Shown: positions 10,167 through 19,283, numbered from the stretch's first letter. The stretch: DNA of 64,000 nt from Calidifontibacillus oryziterrae (GCF_000331575.1 NZ_ANOK01000006.1:1-64000); one strand, 5' to 3'. Translations and numbers: made by a program. Notes: generated by a model not told the origin, from the sequence alone.

Positions 10167-11342
10167 ATGCGAATCTTACATACTGCTGATTGGCATTTAG
10201 GGCGAACGTTGGAAGGAAGAAACCGAATTGATGAGCAGGCGCAATTTTTGGACGAGCTTAAAAAAATAGTAGAGGAAGAAAAAGTAGATGTAATTTTAAT
10301 GGCTGGTGATGTATTTGATACTGTGAATCCACCAGCAGGTGCGGAACAGCTTTTTTATGATAGTATTGCTAAACTTTCCAATGAAGGTAACAGACAGATT
10401 GTGATTATTGCAGGTAACCATGATAATCCAGACCGATTATCTGCTGCGTCACCATTAGCACTAAAGCATCGAATTCAAATTTTAGGGTATCCAACAACTC
10501 AACTCCAAAAATTATATATCCCAAGCTGTGAGCAAATGCTAGAATTAGCGGCACTTCCTTATCCTTCAGAATCAAGGCTAATGGAGCTTTTGTCTGAAGA
10601 TGCTGATGAAAAAGCAATGCGGAGCAAGTATGACGAACGGATTCAAGCTATTTTTCAAAAAATGAGTGAGCAATTTTCAAACGATGCAGTCCGCATTGCG
10701 ATGAGTCATATTTATGTAGCCGGCGGTAATTCATCAGATTCGGAAAGACCTATTGAAGTTGGTGGCGCCTACACAGTTGCGGCGACAAGCCTGCCAGAAG
10801 CAGCGCAGTATGTAGCCCTTGGACATTTACACAGACCACAAACGATCAAAAGAGCAAAGACGTTGGCACGTTATTCTGGTTCACCACTTGCGTTTAGTTT
10901 TTCTGAATCAGGCTATACAAAATCTGTGACGATCATCGACGCCGAACCGCACACCGAACCAGTCATGTCGGAAATCTACTTGACTAGCGGGAAACCGCTT
11001 GTGCGTTGGCAAGCGACAGAAGGAATTAGCCAAGTATATAAATGGATTGATGAAAAAAAGGATTTGAACGCATGGATTGATTTAGAAATTCATTTAAAGC
11101 ATGCATTATCTATCGAAGAAATTCATAACCTCCGCAAGCTTCATAAAGGATTTGTAAACATTCGACCAGTTTTTTCAGAGCCTGAAATAAATAACTACGA
11201 CCGAAAGGCATCCAATCTGCCAATTGATGAATTGTTTAAAAAATTTTATGAACGCCAAACAGGTGGGGCAGAGCCTGAGGCGGAACTTATAGAACTCTTT
11301 CTAGAACTTGTAGCTGATGATGAGAAAGAGGTGAGTGTATGA
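10167..11342 (+). CDS. sbcD: SbcD, exonuclease subunit D
   Basis: Nuclease subunit of the SbcCD (Mre11-Rad50-like) complex that cleaves hairpins and blocked DNA ends. The 391-residue protein has the metallophosphoesterase motifs TADWHLGR (Asp8, His10), MAGDVFD, AGNHDNP, a later SHIYVAG histidine, and GHLHRPQ. A GAGGGG box lies 9 bases before the ATG. It overlaps sbcC by four bases (ATGA), as usual for this pair. Confidence 0.96.
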   Translation: MRILHTADWHLGRTLEGRNRIDEQAQFLDELKKIVEEEKVDVILMAGDVFDTVNPPAGAEQLFYDSIAKLSNEGNRQIVIIAGNHDNPDRLSAASPLALKHRIQILGYPTTQLQKLYIPSCEQMLELAALPYPSESRLMELLSEDADEKAMRSKYDERIQAIFQKMSEQFSNDAVRIAMSHIYVAGGNSSDSERPIEVGGAYTVAATSLPEAAQYVALGHLHRPQTIKRAKTLARYSGSPLAFSFSESGYTKSVTIIDAEPHTEPVMSEIYLTSGKPLVRWQATEGISQVYKWIDEKKDLNAWIDLEIHLKHALSIEEIHNLRKLHKGFVNIRPVFSEPEINNYDRKASNLPIDELFKKFYERQTGGAEPEAELIELFLELVADDEKEVSV

Positions 11343-14300
11343 GACCTATACAACTAGCAGTAGCGGGTTTGCACAGTTTTCGTGAGAAACAGGAAGTAGA
11401 TTTCAGGGAGCTGTGTGAAGGCGGCGTATTTGGCATTTTTGGTCCAACTGGAAGTGGGAAGTCTTCTTTATTAGATGCGATGACTTTAGCGCTTTACGGA
11501 AAAGTTGAGCGGGCATCTAATAACACACAAGGGATATTAAATCATGCCGAAGATGAAGTTTATGTATCGTTCACGTTTGAACTCGGTAACGCCAACGGTA
11601 CGAATCGATATAAGGTTGAAAGAAGCTTTAAACGCTCAGGTGAATATTCATTAAGAACGGCAACTTGTCGGATCATTGAAATAATCGATGAGCAATCTGT
11701 TGTTTTAGCAGATAAGATGAATGATGTTAACCAAGTGGTTCAAGAATTGATCGGTCTTACAATTGATGACTTTACAAGAGCTGTTGTGTTGCCACAAGGT
11801 AAATTTGCAGAATTTTTATCATTAAAAGGCTCGGAAAGGCGTCAAATGCTCCAACGACTTTTTCACCTTGAAAAATATGGTGATATTCTTAATCAAAAGC
11901 TGAGAGATCGCTATCAACTATTAGATAGACAAAAAGAAGCGACAATCGCTGAACAAACAGGGCTTGGCGATGCGTCAAAAGAGGCTTTAGCTGAAGCAAA
12001 ACGAAAGCTTGAGGAAAGCGAAATACTTCTACAGGCTACCTTAAAAGAATTTGAAAAAATGGAGCTCCGTTATTCTGAAGGTAAGCAAATTTGGGAGTGG
12101 CAGCTCGAAAGCGAGAAAATAAAAGAAAAATTATCGAAGCTTAACGAGGACCAAGCACGAATAGAAATGCTAGTAGAGCGCATTGATAGAGCGAAAAAGG
12201 CTGAAGCAATACGGCCGTATTTAGAGGAATTTGAATTGGCAGCTGCAGAAGTGAAAGGGATCGACAGTAAGTTTGACGAAGTAAAAGCAATGCTTGAGAA
12301 TGCTCAAGTTGAATACGAGAAAGCTGTCCAACAATATGAACTAGCGAAACAAGCAAGAGCAAAAGATGAGCATCCTCTTATCATTAAAATTGAACAATTT
12401 ACTCGGGCTCAAGAAATTCAGCGAGAAATAACGAAGGCGAAATTGGAGAAAGCTCAATTAGCTAACGAAATTAGTTTGAAAAACAATGAATTACAAACTA
12501 AAGTAGTGACTCTTAATGAAGCGGAAAGCACTCGTGATCAGGCACTGACTATGCAACACCAGTTAAAAGAAAGCTTAAAAAAGGCTCACGTTCCAGTAAA
12601 TCAACGTGAACAAATCCAAACTGCGGTAGAAGCAAAACAAAAAATTACCGTATTAGTAGAAGCTAATAACCAGTTAGCTCATGAAATTACAACTAAACAA
12701 TCGCAACTGAAGGATATATTAAACGAGAAAAAACAGCTAGATGATTCAAATCAACGTCTCATAAAGACGGTGGAACGTTTCTTTACGAAAACAGTAACGG
12801 TGTATGATCATATCGTTGCATTGGATCGAAGGTTTGAAATGCTAGTGAGCTTTAGTGCTCGACTTACAAAAGAACTAAAACTTGAACTCGATCATGAAAA
12901 AGCGAAGCAACTGGCAGCACATTTAGCAGAGCAATTAAAGACAGGTGAGGCCTGTCCAGTATGTGGCTCCACCGATCATCCAAATCCTGTTATTGAAACT
13001 AAGGATAATGCTGATACTATTAAGCAGTCGATAGAAAGATTAGAACAAACGATCGCTGATAGTAATGAAAAAAGGCAGGAGCTAAAAACGCAGCAAATCA
13101 AGTTACAATCAGTTGCAGATGGTTTAACAGAAATTTTGAAGATAGAGCCAAGCGAAGAACAATCCGAGTCTGCTGTCGCATTAGACGAACTTCAGCTCAA
13201 TGAAAAATCAAGTTCAACAATTTCTAACTTAACAACAATTTATCAGCAACTTGTAATTGAATGCAAAGGGTTAACTCAAGATGTACTTGAGGTACAAGAA
13301 GAAAGTAAACAAACTGTACTGCGTGTGCGTGATCTTGAACAAAAATCGTTACAAGTAAATCATAGTGTTCAAGTGTTAACAACGACCGTTCAAGAACTTG
13401 ACGATCGCTTTAAGTCACAATCTAAACTAGTGATAGATTTGATTGATGATTGGGAAAAACAATTTGCACCAATGCGATTTGAAGAAGTTGAAAAAGAACA
13501 ACAACAAGTTTCACGGATGGACAGAGAAGCAACTAACATTACAGAAGAGCTTGATAAAATTTCACCACAGATTGAAATGAAAGAAAAAGAAATAAATGAA
13601 TTAAAAGAAGCGATCCATCATTTGCAAATTTTATTGGCTACAGACAAATCATCTTTTGCAGAAAAAGAAAAAATTGTTCACGAACAAACAGAGAAATTAA
13701 TGAAGCAAATTGGTGATGCAGATGTAGACGAATTATTACAAGAAATGAATACAAAGTTAACAGCTTTAAAAGAAACAGAACAAAAAACACTGGAAAATTA
13801 TAATGAAAAACAAAAAATATTGCAAATCGCCGAAAAGGATTTTGCAGTAACAAGCGAATCAAAAGCATCGGCAAAAGTTAGGTTCGAAAAAGCAACGACA
13901 AGATGGAGCCAAATGTTACAGGAAACACCATTTGTAACAATCGATGAAGTTAAGCAAGCCTTTACTTCAAAGGAAGAAATAGGTACGTGGGAAAGGGAGA
14001 TCCAATTGTACCAAGAGCAAGTAACGAAAGTGAACGTAGAGAAGGCTCGACTCGATAATTTGTTAGTAGGAAGACAGCTTACGAAAGACGAATGGGATGA
14101 TTTGCAAGCTCAACATCAAAGACTATTTGAGAAAATTAGTGATGCACGGGAAAGAAAGGGTGCATCTGCTGAATTCCTCAGTGAAATTGAAAGGAAACAT
14201 GCACGGCATAATGAGTTAGAAACGCTACAGAAGGAATTAGGAAAGGAAATTGAAAAGGTTGGAAAGCTACAAACAGTATTTCGCGGCAACGCATTTATTG

Positions 14301-14758
14301 AATATATTGCTGAGGAGCAGTTAATTACAGTTAGTCGCGATGCATCAGAACGATTAGCTCAGCTTACGAGAGGACGATATGCAATTGAAGTGAACTCAGA
14401 AGGTGGGTTTGTAATAAGGGATGATGCGAATGGCGGTGTTAAGCGCCCGGTTTCAACGTTATCAGGCGGAGAAACATTTCTAACGTCTCTTGCGCTTGCG
14501 TTATCCTTATCAGCGCAAATTCAGCTTAGAGGGCAGTATCCTTTAGAATTCTTCTTCCTCGATGAAGGCTTTGGAACATTGGACCAGGATCTACTGGATA
14601 TTGTCATTTCATCTTTAGAAAAGCTCCATTCTGACCGTCTTTCTGTAGGGGTTATCAGTCATGTTCAAGAATTAAGAGCTAGGTTACCAAGAAAACTGAT
14701 TGTTGAAGCAGCAGAACCATCTGGGAAAGGTAGTCAAGTGAAGCTAGAGAAATTTTAA
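11339..14758 (+). CDS. sbcC: SbcC, exonuclease subunit C (SMC-like ATPase)
   Basis: Rad50-like ATPase partner of SbcD. Over 1139 residues it shows an N-terminal Walker A (GPTGSGKSS), a long coiled-coil rich in Glu, Lys and Gln, a zinc hook CPVCGS near residue 538 that joins two molecules, a second coiled-coil, the ABC signature LSGGETFL and Walker B FFLDEGFGTLD. Start overlaps sbcD. The last codons lie in a 20-bp unit that is duplicated just after the stop. Confidence 0.96.
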   Translation: MRPIQLAVAGLHSFREKQEVDFRELCEGGVFGIFGPTGSGKSSLLDAMTLALYGKVERASNNTQGILNHAEDEVYVSFTFELGNANGTNRYKVERSFKRSGEYSLRTATCRIIEIIDEQSVVLADKMNDVNQVVQELIGLTIDDFTRAVVLPQGKFAEFLSLKGSERRQMLQRLFHLEKYGDILNQKLRDRYQLLDRQKEATIAEQTGLGDASKEALAEAKRKLEESEILLQATLKEFEKMELRYSEGKQIWEWQLESEKIKEKLSKLNEDQARIEMLVERIDRAKKAEAIRPYLEEFELAAAEVKGIDSKFDEVKAMLENAQVEYEKAVQQYELAKQARAKDEHPLIIKIEQFTRAQEIQREITKAKLEKAQLANEISLKNNELQTKVVTLNEAESTRDQALTMQHQLKESLKKAHVPVNQREQIQTAVEAKQKITVLVEANNQLAHEITTKQSQLKDILNEKKQLDDSNQRLIKTVERFFTKTVTVYDHIVALDRRFEMLVSFSARLTKELKLELDHEKAKQLAAHLAEQLKTGEACPVCGSTDHPNPVIETKDNADTIKQSIERLEQTIADSNEKRQELKTQQIKLQSVADGLTEILKIEPSEEQSESAVALDELQLNEKSSSTISNLTTIYQQLVIECKGLTQDVLEVQEESKQTVLRVRDLEQKSLQVNHSVQVLTTTVQELDDRFKSQSKLVIDLIDDWEKQFAPMRFEEVEKEQQQVSRMDREATNITEELDKISPQIEMKEKEINELKEAIHHLQILLATDKSSFAEKEKIVHEQTEKLMKQIGDADVDELLQEMNTKLTALKETEQKTLENYNEKQKILQIAEKDFAVTSESKASAKVRFEKATTRWSQMLQETPFVTIDEVKQAFTSKEEIGTWEREIQLYQEQVTKVNVEKARLDNLLVGRQLTKDEWDDLQAQHQRLFEKISDARERKGASAEFLSEIERKHARHNELETLQKELGKEIEKVGKLQTVFRGNAFIEYIAEEQLITVSRDASERLAQLTRGRYAIEVNSEGGFVIRDDANGGVKRPVSTLSGGETFLTSLALALSLSAQIQLRGQYPLEFFFLDEGFGTLDQDLLDIVISSLEKLHSDRLSVGVISHVQELRARLPRKLIVEAAEPSGKGSQVKLEKF

Positions 14759-14780
14759 AGAAGCTAGTGAAATTTTAAAG
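14741..14780 (+). repeat. Tandem 20-bp duplication over the sbcC stop codon
   Basis: Bases 14741-14760 and 14761-14780 are the same 20-mer with a single A/T difference at the eighth position. The first copy contains the end of sbcC including TAA; the second is downstream of it. It looks like a slippage or local duplication event. The first unit already carries the stop, so the protein end is unchanged. Confidence 0.85.
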
Positions 14781-14794
14781 AAGTAATAACAGAA

Positions 14795-14850
14795 GCGGGT
14801 ACCGTTTACTCAGTATCTTAAGATCAGAGCAATCGGTACCCGCAGTTATT
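14795..14850. terminator. Shared terminator between sbcC and gerPF
   Basis: A perfect 10-bp stem GCGGGTACCG (14795-14804) with CGGTACCCGC (14834-14843), followed by a loose T-rich stretch. It separates two convergent transcription units and probably serves both. Confidence 0.75.
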
Positions 14851-14879
14851 TTATTGACGAACAGTTCGAGAGTTTCTAG

Positions 14880-15098
14880 TTATGCATTTGCCGTTTGCGG
14901 CTGATCAACGAGATCAGGATCTATCGTATTTGTTGCGCTAACACCGTTATACGACCATACAAAGTTTCCAGTATTAAATCCACCGGAACCAGAAGACGTT
15001 TTACCTACACTTTTTGGTGCGATGTAAAATGAATCACCAAAATTCACGACTCCTTCTGCACCAGTTATATTGATCGGTCCACCAATAACTGAAGGCAT
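14880..15098 (-). CDS. gerPF: Spore germination protein GerPF
   Basis: GerPF belongs to the GerPA/GerPF family, small coat-associated proteins needed for germinants to pass the spore coat. The 72-residue form starts at MPSVIGGP. An upstream in-frame ATG at 15107 lies within the AAAGGATG ribosome binding site and is unlikely. The protein ends DLVDQPQTANA, almost the same as the GerPA tail, showing paralogy. Unlike the compact gerP operon, this gene is set 179 bases from gerPE and has its own sigma-K-type promoter. Confidence 0.93.
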   Translation of the reverse strand: MPSVIGGPINITGAEGVVNFGDSFYIAPKSVGKTSSGSGGFNTGNFVWSYNGVSATNTIDPDLVDQPQTANA

Positions 15099-15191
15099 AA
15101 TGAACATCCTTTTTTTAGTTTACTTTATTTTAGAATATGTTAAAGTACAATGGTGATTTTGGTGCTACAATCGACTTTAACATCCTTATTT

Positions 15192-15219
15192 TAATGTATG
15201 GTAATCATTTAAAAAATGT
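15192..15219 (-). promoter_or_regulatory. Sigma-K-type promoter in front of gerPF
   Basis: Read on the minus strand: ACA, 16 bases, then CATACATTA, which fits the sigma-K pattern (AC near -35, CATANNNTA at -10). The spacing is the same as that of the gerPA promoter in this window. It lies 94 bases before the gerPF start. This is a pattern match only. Confidence 0.6.
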
Positions 15220-15277
15220 TCATGTCGTATATCTATCTTTTTAATCTATGCCAAAACAATAAAATGTTGTAAACATT

Positions 15278-15661
15278 TTACGAGGTTTCTTCTGCTAACT
15301 GGCGGATATGTTTGACTCTTGCTTCAGATTTAATATGATTGGTAGATCCGATATGAATGACACTTGAAAAGGCACCAGCAAGAATATTTACTGAGCCGAC
15401 ACAAATGGTAGGTGATTCATTTGTTTTTTGGACAGTAATTGATTCTGTTATAACTGGTAGTGGAATTGGGGTATTGAATAACTGGTAGGTAGCAAAATTC
15501 CCTTCATTTCCATAGAAGATTTCATATTGACGTTGAACTGCTAATGCTTTTGAATACGGTAGGATCATGCTGGAATCACCAATTTCAAAAACGGTGCTAT
15601 AGGCTAAAGATTGTACATTTACATTATCAACAATTGATAATCTTTTCGTCTGCAAATCCAA
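15278..15661 (-). CDS. gerPE: Spore germination protein GerPE
   Basis: A 127-residue protein of the GerPE family, part of the spore coat permeability system. It contains the repeated GerP-type pattern of Ser/Val followed by IGDSS and IGSTN, and ends in a charged tail. The start is TTG at 15661, preceded by AAAGGA five bases away. It sits 8 bases after gerPD. The assignment rests on family resemblance and order within the cluster. Confidence 0.9.
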   Translation of the reverse strand: MDLQTKRLSIVDNVNVQSLAYSTVFEIGDSSMILPYSKALAVQRQYEIFYGNEGNFATYQLFNTPIPLPVITESITVQKTNESPTICVGSVNILAGAFSSVIHIGSTNHIKSEARVKHIRQLAEETS

Positions 15662-15669
15662 CTATCCTT

Positions 15670-15849
15670 TCATCTTTCAGGTGTTAACGGCACAAAAGGA
15701 GCAATAACGAGAGATTCAGGTGGTGTATCAAATATTGAGGACAATGAAACAGTATCAGTATCTCCGATTAGAACAACAGAAGACGTTGACATTCCTGTAA
15801 TATCAATACTTCCAACTGAAAGACCTCGGTTTACTACGGTGAAGTTCAT
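15670..15849 (-). CDS. gerPD: Spore germination protein GerPD
   Basis: A 59-residue ORF that fills the gap between gerPC and gerPE. It begins MNFTVVNRGLSVGSIDIT and ends VPLTPER. The N-terminus resembles GerPB (MNFYVNQ...) and it carries the SSVVLIGD pattern typical of small GerP proteins. Its ATG overlaps the gerPC stop by four bases (ATGA). It is easily missed because of its size. Confidence 0.92.
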   Translation of the reverse strand: MNFTVVNRGLSVGSIDITGMSTSSVVLIGDTDTVSLSSIFDTPPESLVIAPFVPLTPER

Positions 15850-16493
15850 GGAGAAAAATGCCCTCCCTTAGGTAAATGATTAATGAAAGCTTCAATAGCT
15901 TTTTCGATATCTTTTTGCACGGCCCCAACTACTTGAATTTTTAACTCTTCCAAATAATCCATTCTTTTTTCTTGATGAATAAATTTACTTAAGTAATGCT
16001 TTATTCGTCCATCTAGCTGTCTTTCAATATCTTGAATTATAAAAGTTTGCTGTGACCCGTCAAGCCTGAGCTGGTGTTTATCTGCTAGTTCATCAATTAT
16101 ACTTGGGCATTGTTCCTTCATAAATTGGTCTAAATCATTACGAATTGCAGGATAAAGCTCTGGATGATTTTGTAATATCGGCATAATACTTGGTGATGGT
16201 TGATCAATAGCGAAGTTTTCAAACGTTTCAGGGTCGGTCATACCGTTAGGTGCTAAGCCAATATTTAATGTTCCTTCTAATGTTTCAATTTTTAATTGAT
16301 CAAATTTATATTCAATTTTTTCAATAGTAGTAGTTGGTTTTTCGTTGACTTCGTTAATTTGTTTTTGTAGTGATAGTATTTGCATACGTAAATCTTTCGT
16401 TTCCTTTTTCAGGTTCTTTAATTGAGCCTGTTGATCTCGAACATGAGCTCCAAACTGGTTTAAATAGTAATAAAACCCATTCGTTCCATACAT
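15846..16493 (-). CDS. gerPC: Spore germination protein GerPC
   Basis: The largest GerP protein, 215 residues from the ATG at 16493. An upstream in-frame GTG at 16502 lies inside the GAGGTGG ribosome binding site. The first 60 residues after the YYYLNQFG start form a heptad-like coiled coil (QLKNLKKETKDLRMQILSL), followed by an alpha/beta segment and a second helical region. Its end overlaps gerPD by four bases. In B. subtilis GerPC is needed for correct placement of the other GerP proteins in the inner coat. Confidence 0.93.
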   Translation of the reverse strand: MYGTNGFYYYLNQFGAHVRDQQAQLKNLKKETKDLRMQILSLQKQINEVNEKPTTTIEKIEYKFDQLKIETLEGTLNIGLAPNGMTDPETFENFAIDQPSPSIMPILQNHPELYPAIRNDLDQFMKEQCPSIIDELADKHQLRLDGSQQTFIIQDIERQLDGRIKHYLSKFIHQEKRMDYLEELKIQVVGAVQKDIEKAIEAFINHLPKGGHFSP

Positions 16494-16587
16494 ATTGGCC
16501 ACCTCAACTTTCCGCTACATATACTATGCTAAAAGAAGGGGTTAGGTGAATCGCCTAGTTTGTTATCGAAAATGAGCAGTTGATTTT

Positions 16588-16785
16588 TCATGTCGTTAAT
16601 GGCACTAAAGGTAATGGGATAGGTTTTTTTGCTTTCGGGGCAACTCCTGTAAATTCACCAGTATTATACAGATTTGATAATGGTTTAATAATTCCAGCGC
16701 TACCAATTTGGACAACAGACGAATTACTTATTCCGCCTATTTTTATATAATGAATCATGATCGTTTGGTTTACATAGAAATTCAT
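16588..16785 (-). CDS. gerPB: Spore germination protein GerPB
   Basis: A 65-residue protein of the GerPB family: MNFYVNQTIMIHYIKIGGI start, the central SSVVQIGSAG repeat-like motif, and a proline-rich end (KPIPLPLVPL). A GGGGGGG run on the coding strand just before the ATG serves as ribosome binding site. It lies 11 bases after gerPA. Confidence 0.93.
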   Translation of the reverse strand: MNFYVNQTIMIHYIKIGGISNSSVVQIGSAGIIKPLSNLYNTGEFTGVAPKAKKPIPLPLVPLTT

Positions 16786-16796
16786 GATACCCCCCC

Positions 16797-17018
16797 TTAA
16801 TTATTTGCTGTTTGAGGTTGGTCGATATAATCAGCGTCGAATGTATTCGTATTGCTATAGTGATTATATACTCTCATATTGTCACCTGTATTAAATGAAC
16901 CAGCACCCGCAAAAGTTTTAGCAGAACTATTTGGTGCGATTAGATAGACATCCCCGATATTCATTACCCCACTTGAACCTATACTAACAACATTTATTGC
17001 TCCTACAAAAGCTGGCAT
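16797..17018 (-). CDS. gerPA: Spore germination protein GerPA
   Basis: First gene of the gerP operon. The 73-residue form starting MPAFVGAINV equals the B. subtilis GerPA length; the GTG at 17027 falls in the AAGGGTG ribosome binding site. It has the internal FNTGDN motif and the DQPQTANN tail shared with GerPF. A sigma-K-type promoter lies 52 bases upstream. Confidence 0.95.
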   Translation of the reverse strand: MPAFVGAINVVSIGSSGVMNIGDVYLIAPNSSAKTFAGAGSFNTGDNMRVYNHYSNTNTFDADYIDQPQTANN

Positions 17019-17069
17019 GAAAAACACCCTTTTTTAAAGAAAACATTTGGTTTACAAAGATTCTTAAGG

Positions 17070-17097
17070 TATTATATGAGTTTTGCCCAATCAGTGT
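17070..17097 (-). promoter_or_regulatory. Sigma-K-type promoter of the gerP operon
   Basis: On the minus strand: ACA, 16-base spacer, CATATAATA. This fits the sigma-K consensus and agrees with the known mother-cell timing of gerP in B. subtilis. It lies 52 bases upstream of the gerPA start. Confidence 0.75.
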
Positions 17098-17214
17098 TCC
17101 ACGACAAGATATTATATAAAACATAGCAAAATTTTGTAGAATGATTTCGTCATTTTGTGATATAGTTAATTTAGAATTTTCAAAAAAATATTAGCTATAA
17201 TAGGGGGATGGATA

Positions 17215-18816
17215 ATGTACGTACCATTGCTACTGAATCAATTTCTGGACCGTGCTGTTAAATTGTATGGACCAAAAAAAGCTGTCATAAATACAGATGG
17301 AAGAGAGTTCACCTATGCGGAACTAAATCAACGTGTAAATCAATTGTCGCGTGGTTTGCAGGACTTAGGGGTTAAAAAAGGTGATCGTGTTGCTTACTTG
17401 GCGCCAAATACTTTAGAAATGCTAGAAGGATTTTATGGTGTATTTCAATTAGGTGCAATTATGGTACCTTTAAATACGCGTTTGAAACCTGAAGATTATC
17501 TATTTATTTTGAATCATAGTGAATCAAAGGTGCTTGTTTGCGATCAAGAACTATACCATCAAATTGCGCCAATTCGAGAGAAGCTTGAAACAGTTGAAAG
17601 CGTTTTAATCCATTATGCGGATGAAAATTGTGAAGGTATTCATTATGATGAATGGCTAAACGGCTTTTCAGGCGAAGCATTTGACCGTCCTGAATTAGAC
17701 GAACAAGATGTTTGTAGCTTACTTTATACGAGCGGTACAACAGGAAATCCTAAAGGTGTCATGCTGACGCATAGAAGCAACTATTTACATGCACTATCTG
17801 TACAGCATCATCTTCGCGTTTCTGACCGTGATGTATTGCTGCATATTTTACCGATGTTCCATGTAAATGGTTGGGGTTCTCCATTCTATTATACGGCAAA
17901 TGGAGCAACACAAGTAATGCTTCGTAAAGCAGATCCAGATACGATCTTTACTTTAGTTCAAAAGCATAAAGTTTCTGTAATGCATATGGCTCCTACTGTA
18001 TTAAATTCGCTTATTCAGCATTACGAAGCTACGAAAATTCAAACGGAGCATGACGTTCGTATTGTTATTGCAGGATCAGCACCACCACCTGCGTTTGTTG
18101 CGAAAGTTGAAGAAGAAATGCGTTGGGAATTCATTCAAGTATATGGAATGACAGAATCATCACCATTAAGCTTAGTATCACCTATTCGACCGCATTTAGA
18201 TGAATTACCAAAAGAACAGAAGTACCGTCTTAAAGCTAAAGCTGGAATTCCAATGATTACTTGTGATGTCAAGGTAGTCAATGATTTTGGCGAAGAGGTT
18301 GCGTGGAACGGCAAAGAAATTGGTGAAGTGTTAACGAGAAGTAATGGTGTCATGAAAGGCTATTGGAAAAACGAACAAGCTACGATGGAAACAATTCAAA
18401 ACGGTTGGCTCCATACTGGTGATATGGGAACCGTTGATGAGTTCGGTACAATCGATATTGTTGACCGTAAGAAAGATGTCATTATTAGTGGTGGAGAAAA
18501 TATCTCTTCCATTGAAGTAGAGGGTGTTTTATATGAACATCCATCGATTTTGGAGGCTGCTGTTGTAGCGTTACCACATGAAAAATGGGGTGAAACTCCA
18601 CATGCGTTTGTTGTTGTGAAAAAGGGAGAAACACTAACAGAAGAAGATGTTATCCAATTCTCTCGTAGCAAATTAGCTCATTTTAAAGCTGTAACAGGTG
18701 TAACCTTTGTTGAAGAACTCCCGAAGACTGCTTCAGGGAAAATTCAAAAAGTACATCTACGTAACCAAGCTTGGGATGAAGCTGGGAAAGCTAGCAATGG
18801 CCGCTTCGTAAACTAA
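17215..18816 (+). CDS. Medium/long-chain fatty acid-CoA ligase
   Basis: An AMP-forming acyl-CoA synthetase of 533 residues. It has the P-loop YTSGTTGNPKG near residue 168, the YGMTESSP motif, GWLHTGDMG, the hinge RKKDVIISGGENISS and the C-terminal KTASGKIQK lysine motif. The overall pattern resembles fatty-acid activating ligases rather than acetyl-CoA synthetase. The chain length cannot be read from sequence. It is divergent from gerPA and ends in its own terminator. A TATAAT at 17196-17201 touches the ribosome binding site and is not a credible promoter. Confidence 0.88.
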   Translation: MYVPLLLNQFLDRAVKLYGPKKAVINTDGREFTYAELNQRVNQLSRGLQDLGVKKGDRVAYLAPNTLEMLEGFYGVFQLGAIMVPLNTRLKPEDYLFILNHSESKVLVCDQELYHQIAPIREKLETVESVLIHYADENCEGIHYDEWLNGFSGEAFDRPELDEQDVCSLLYTSGTTGNPKGVMLTHRSNYLHALSVQHHLRVSDRDVLLHILPMFHVNGWGSPFYYTANGATQVMLRKADPDTIFTLVQKHKVSVMHMAPTVLNSLIQHYEATKIQTEHDVRIVIAGSAPPPAFVAKVEEEMRWEFIQVYGMTESSPLSLVSPIRPHLDELPKEQKYRLKAKAGIPMITCDVKVVNDFGEEVAWNGKEIGEVLTRSNGVMKGYWKNEQATMETIQNGWLHTGDMGTVDEFGTIDIVDRKKDVIISGGENISSIEVEGVLYEHPSILEAAVVALPHEKWGETPHAFVVVKKGETLTEEDVIQFSRSKLAHFKAVTGVTFVEELPKTASGKIQKVHLRNQAWDEAGKASNGRFVN

Positions 18817-18829
18817 TATAAAAGAAATC

Positions 18830-18859
18830 AAAACGATTCCGAATTTCGGGATCGTTTTT
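18830..18859 (+). terminator. Terminator of the acyl-CoA ligase gene
   Basis: AAAACGATTCC pairs with GGGATCGTTTT around loop GAATTTC and runs into five T residues. Confidence 0.88.
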
Positions 18860-19111
18860 GCTTAAATGAAAGAAATAAAGGGTGTTAGTAAGCTAGCAAG
18901 TACCCTTCTATTCGTGTTGGATCAATGGTTATTCTTTTTATTCTGCTACTATAAGCCTAGCTGATCATCTTTTGACCATTACTTTTGAATTATTTAATAG
19001 AGGGATATTAGGTATTTTTATCCTTGTTTTAGTTAATAGAAAATGAGTATCACGATGGATAGAAATTAATAGATTTGAGTTATATGATAAAGACATAAAT
19101 CAGATTCAAGC

Positions 19112-19233
19112 GAATACAACCGCTGAGTCTCGATAAAGGCAAAGCTTGATGAAAATCAGTGACGCAAAGCTACAGGGGCTAAAGGTCTTGCTGTTTCCAA
19201 GATCAATGCCAGCCAGCTACCGAAGGAAGCAGG
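19112..19233 (+). ncRNA. Cyclic di-GMP-I (GEMM) riboswitch
   Basis: The conserved elements occur in order: AAAGGCAAAGC (19135-19145), a TGAT stem capped by a GAAA tetraloop (19147-19158), GACGCAAAGC (19161-19170), ACAGGGGCTAAAGG, a variable stem GGTCTTG/CAAGATC (19184-19204), and ATGCCAGCCAGCTACCGAA (19206-19224). The base before CAAA is G, as in cyclic di-GMP binders, not the A of cyclic AMP-GMP binders. It lies about 100 bases upstream of the Tad pilus locus, in the same orientation. The region 18860-19110 before it shows no gene and no clear promoter. Confidence 0.93.
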
Positions 19234-19241
19234 GTTTTTTT
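19191..19241 (+). terminator. Candidate terminator overlapping the c-di-GMP aptamer
   Basis: CTGTTTCC (19191-19198), mostly the apical loop of the variable stem, can pair with GGAAGCAG (19225-19232), followed after GG by seven T residues. Formed this way it would compete with the folded aptamer and could stop transcription. This is inferred from pairing; whether the ligand turns expression on or off is unknown. Confidence 0.45.
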
Positions 19242-19283
19242 GTATATGTCAAATGGAGAACTGTGTTCATCCGTTTATTTGAC

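Noticed and set aside
17196-17201. TATAAT as -10 of the acyl-CoA ligase gene
   Set aside because: The ribosome binding site begins within two bases of it, so a transcript from it would lack the binding site.
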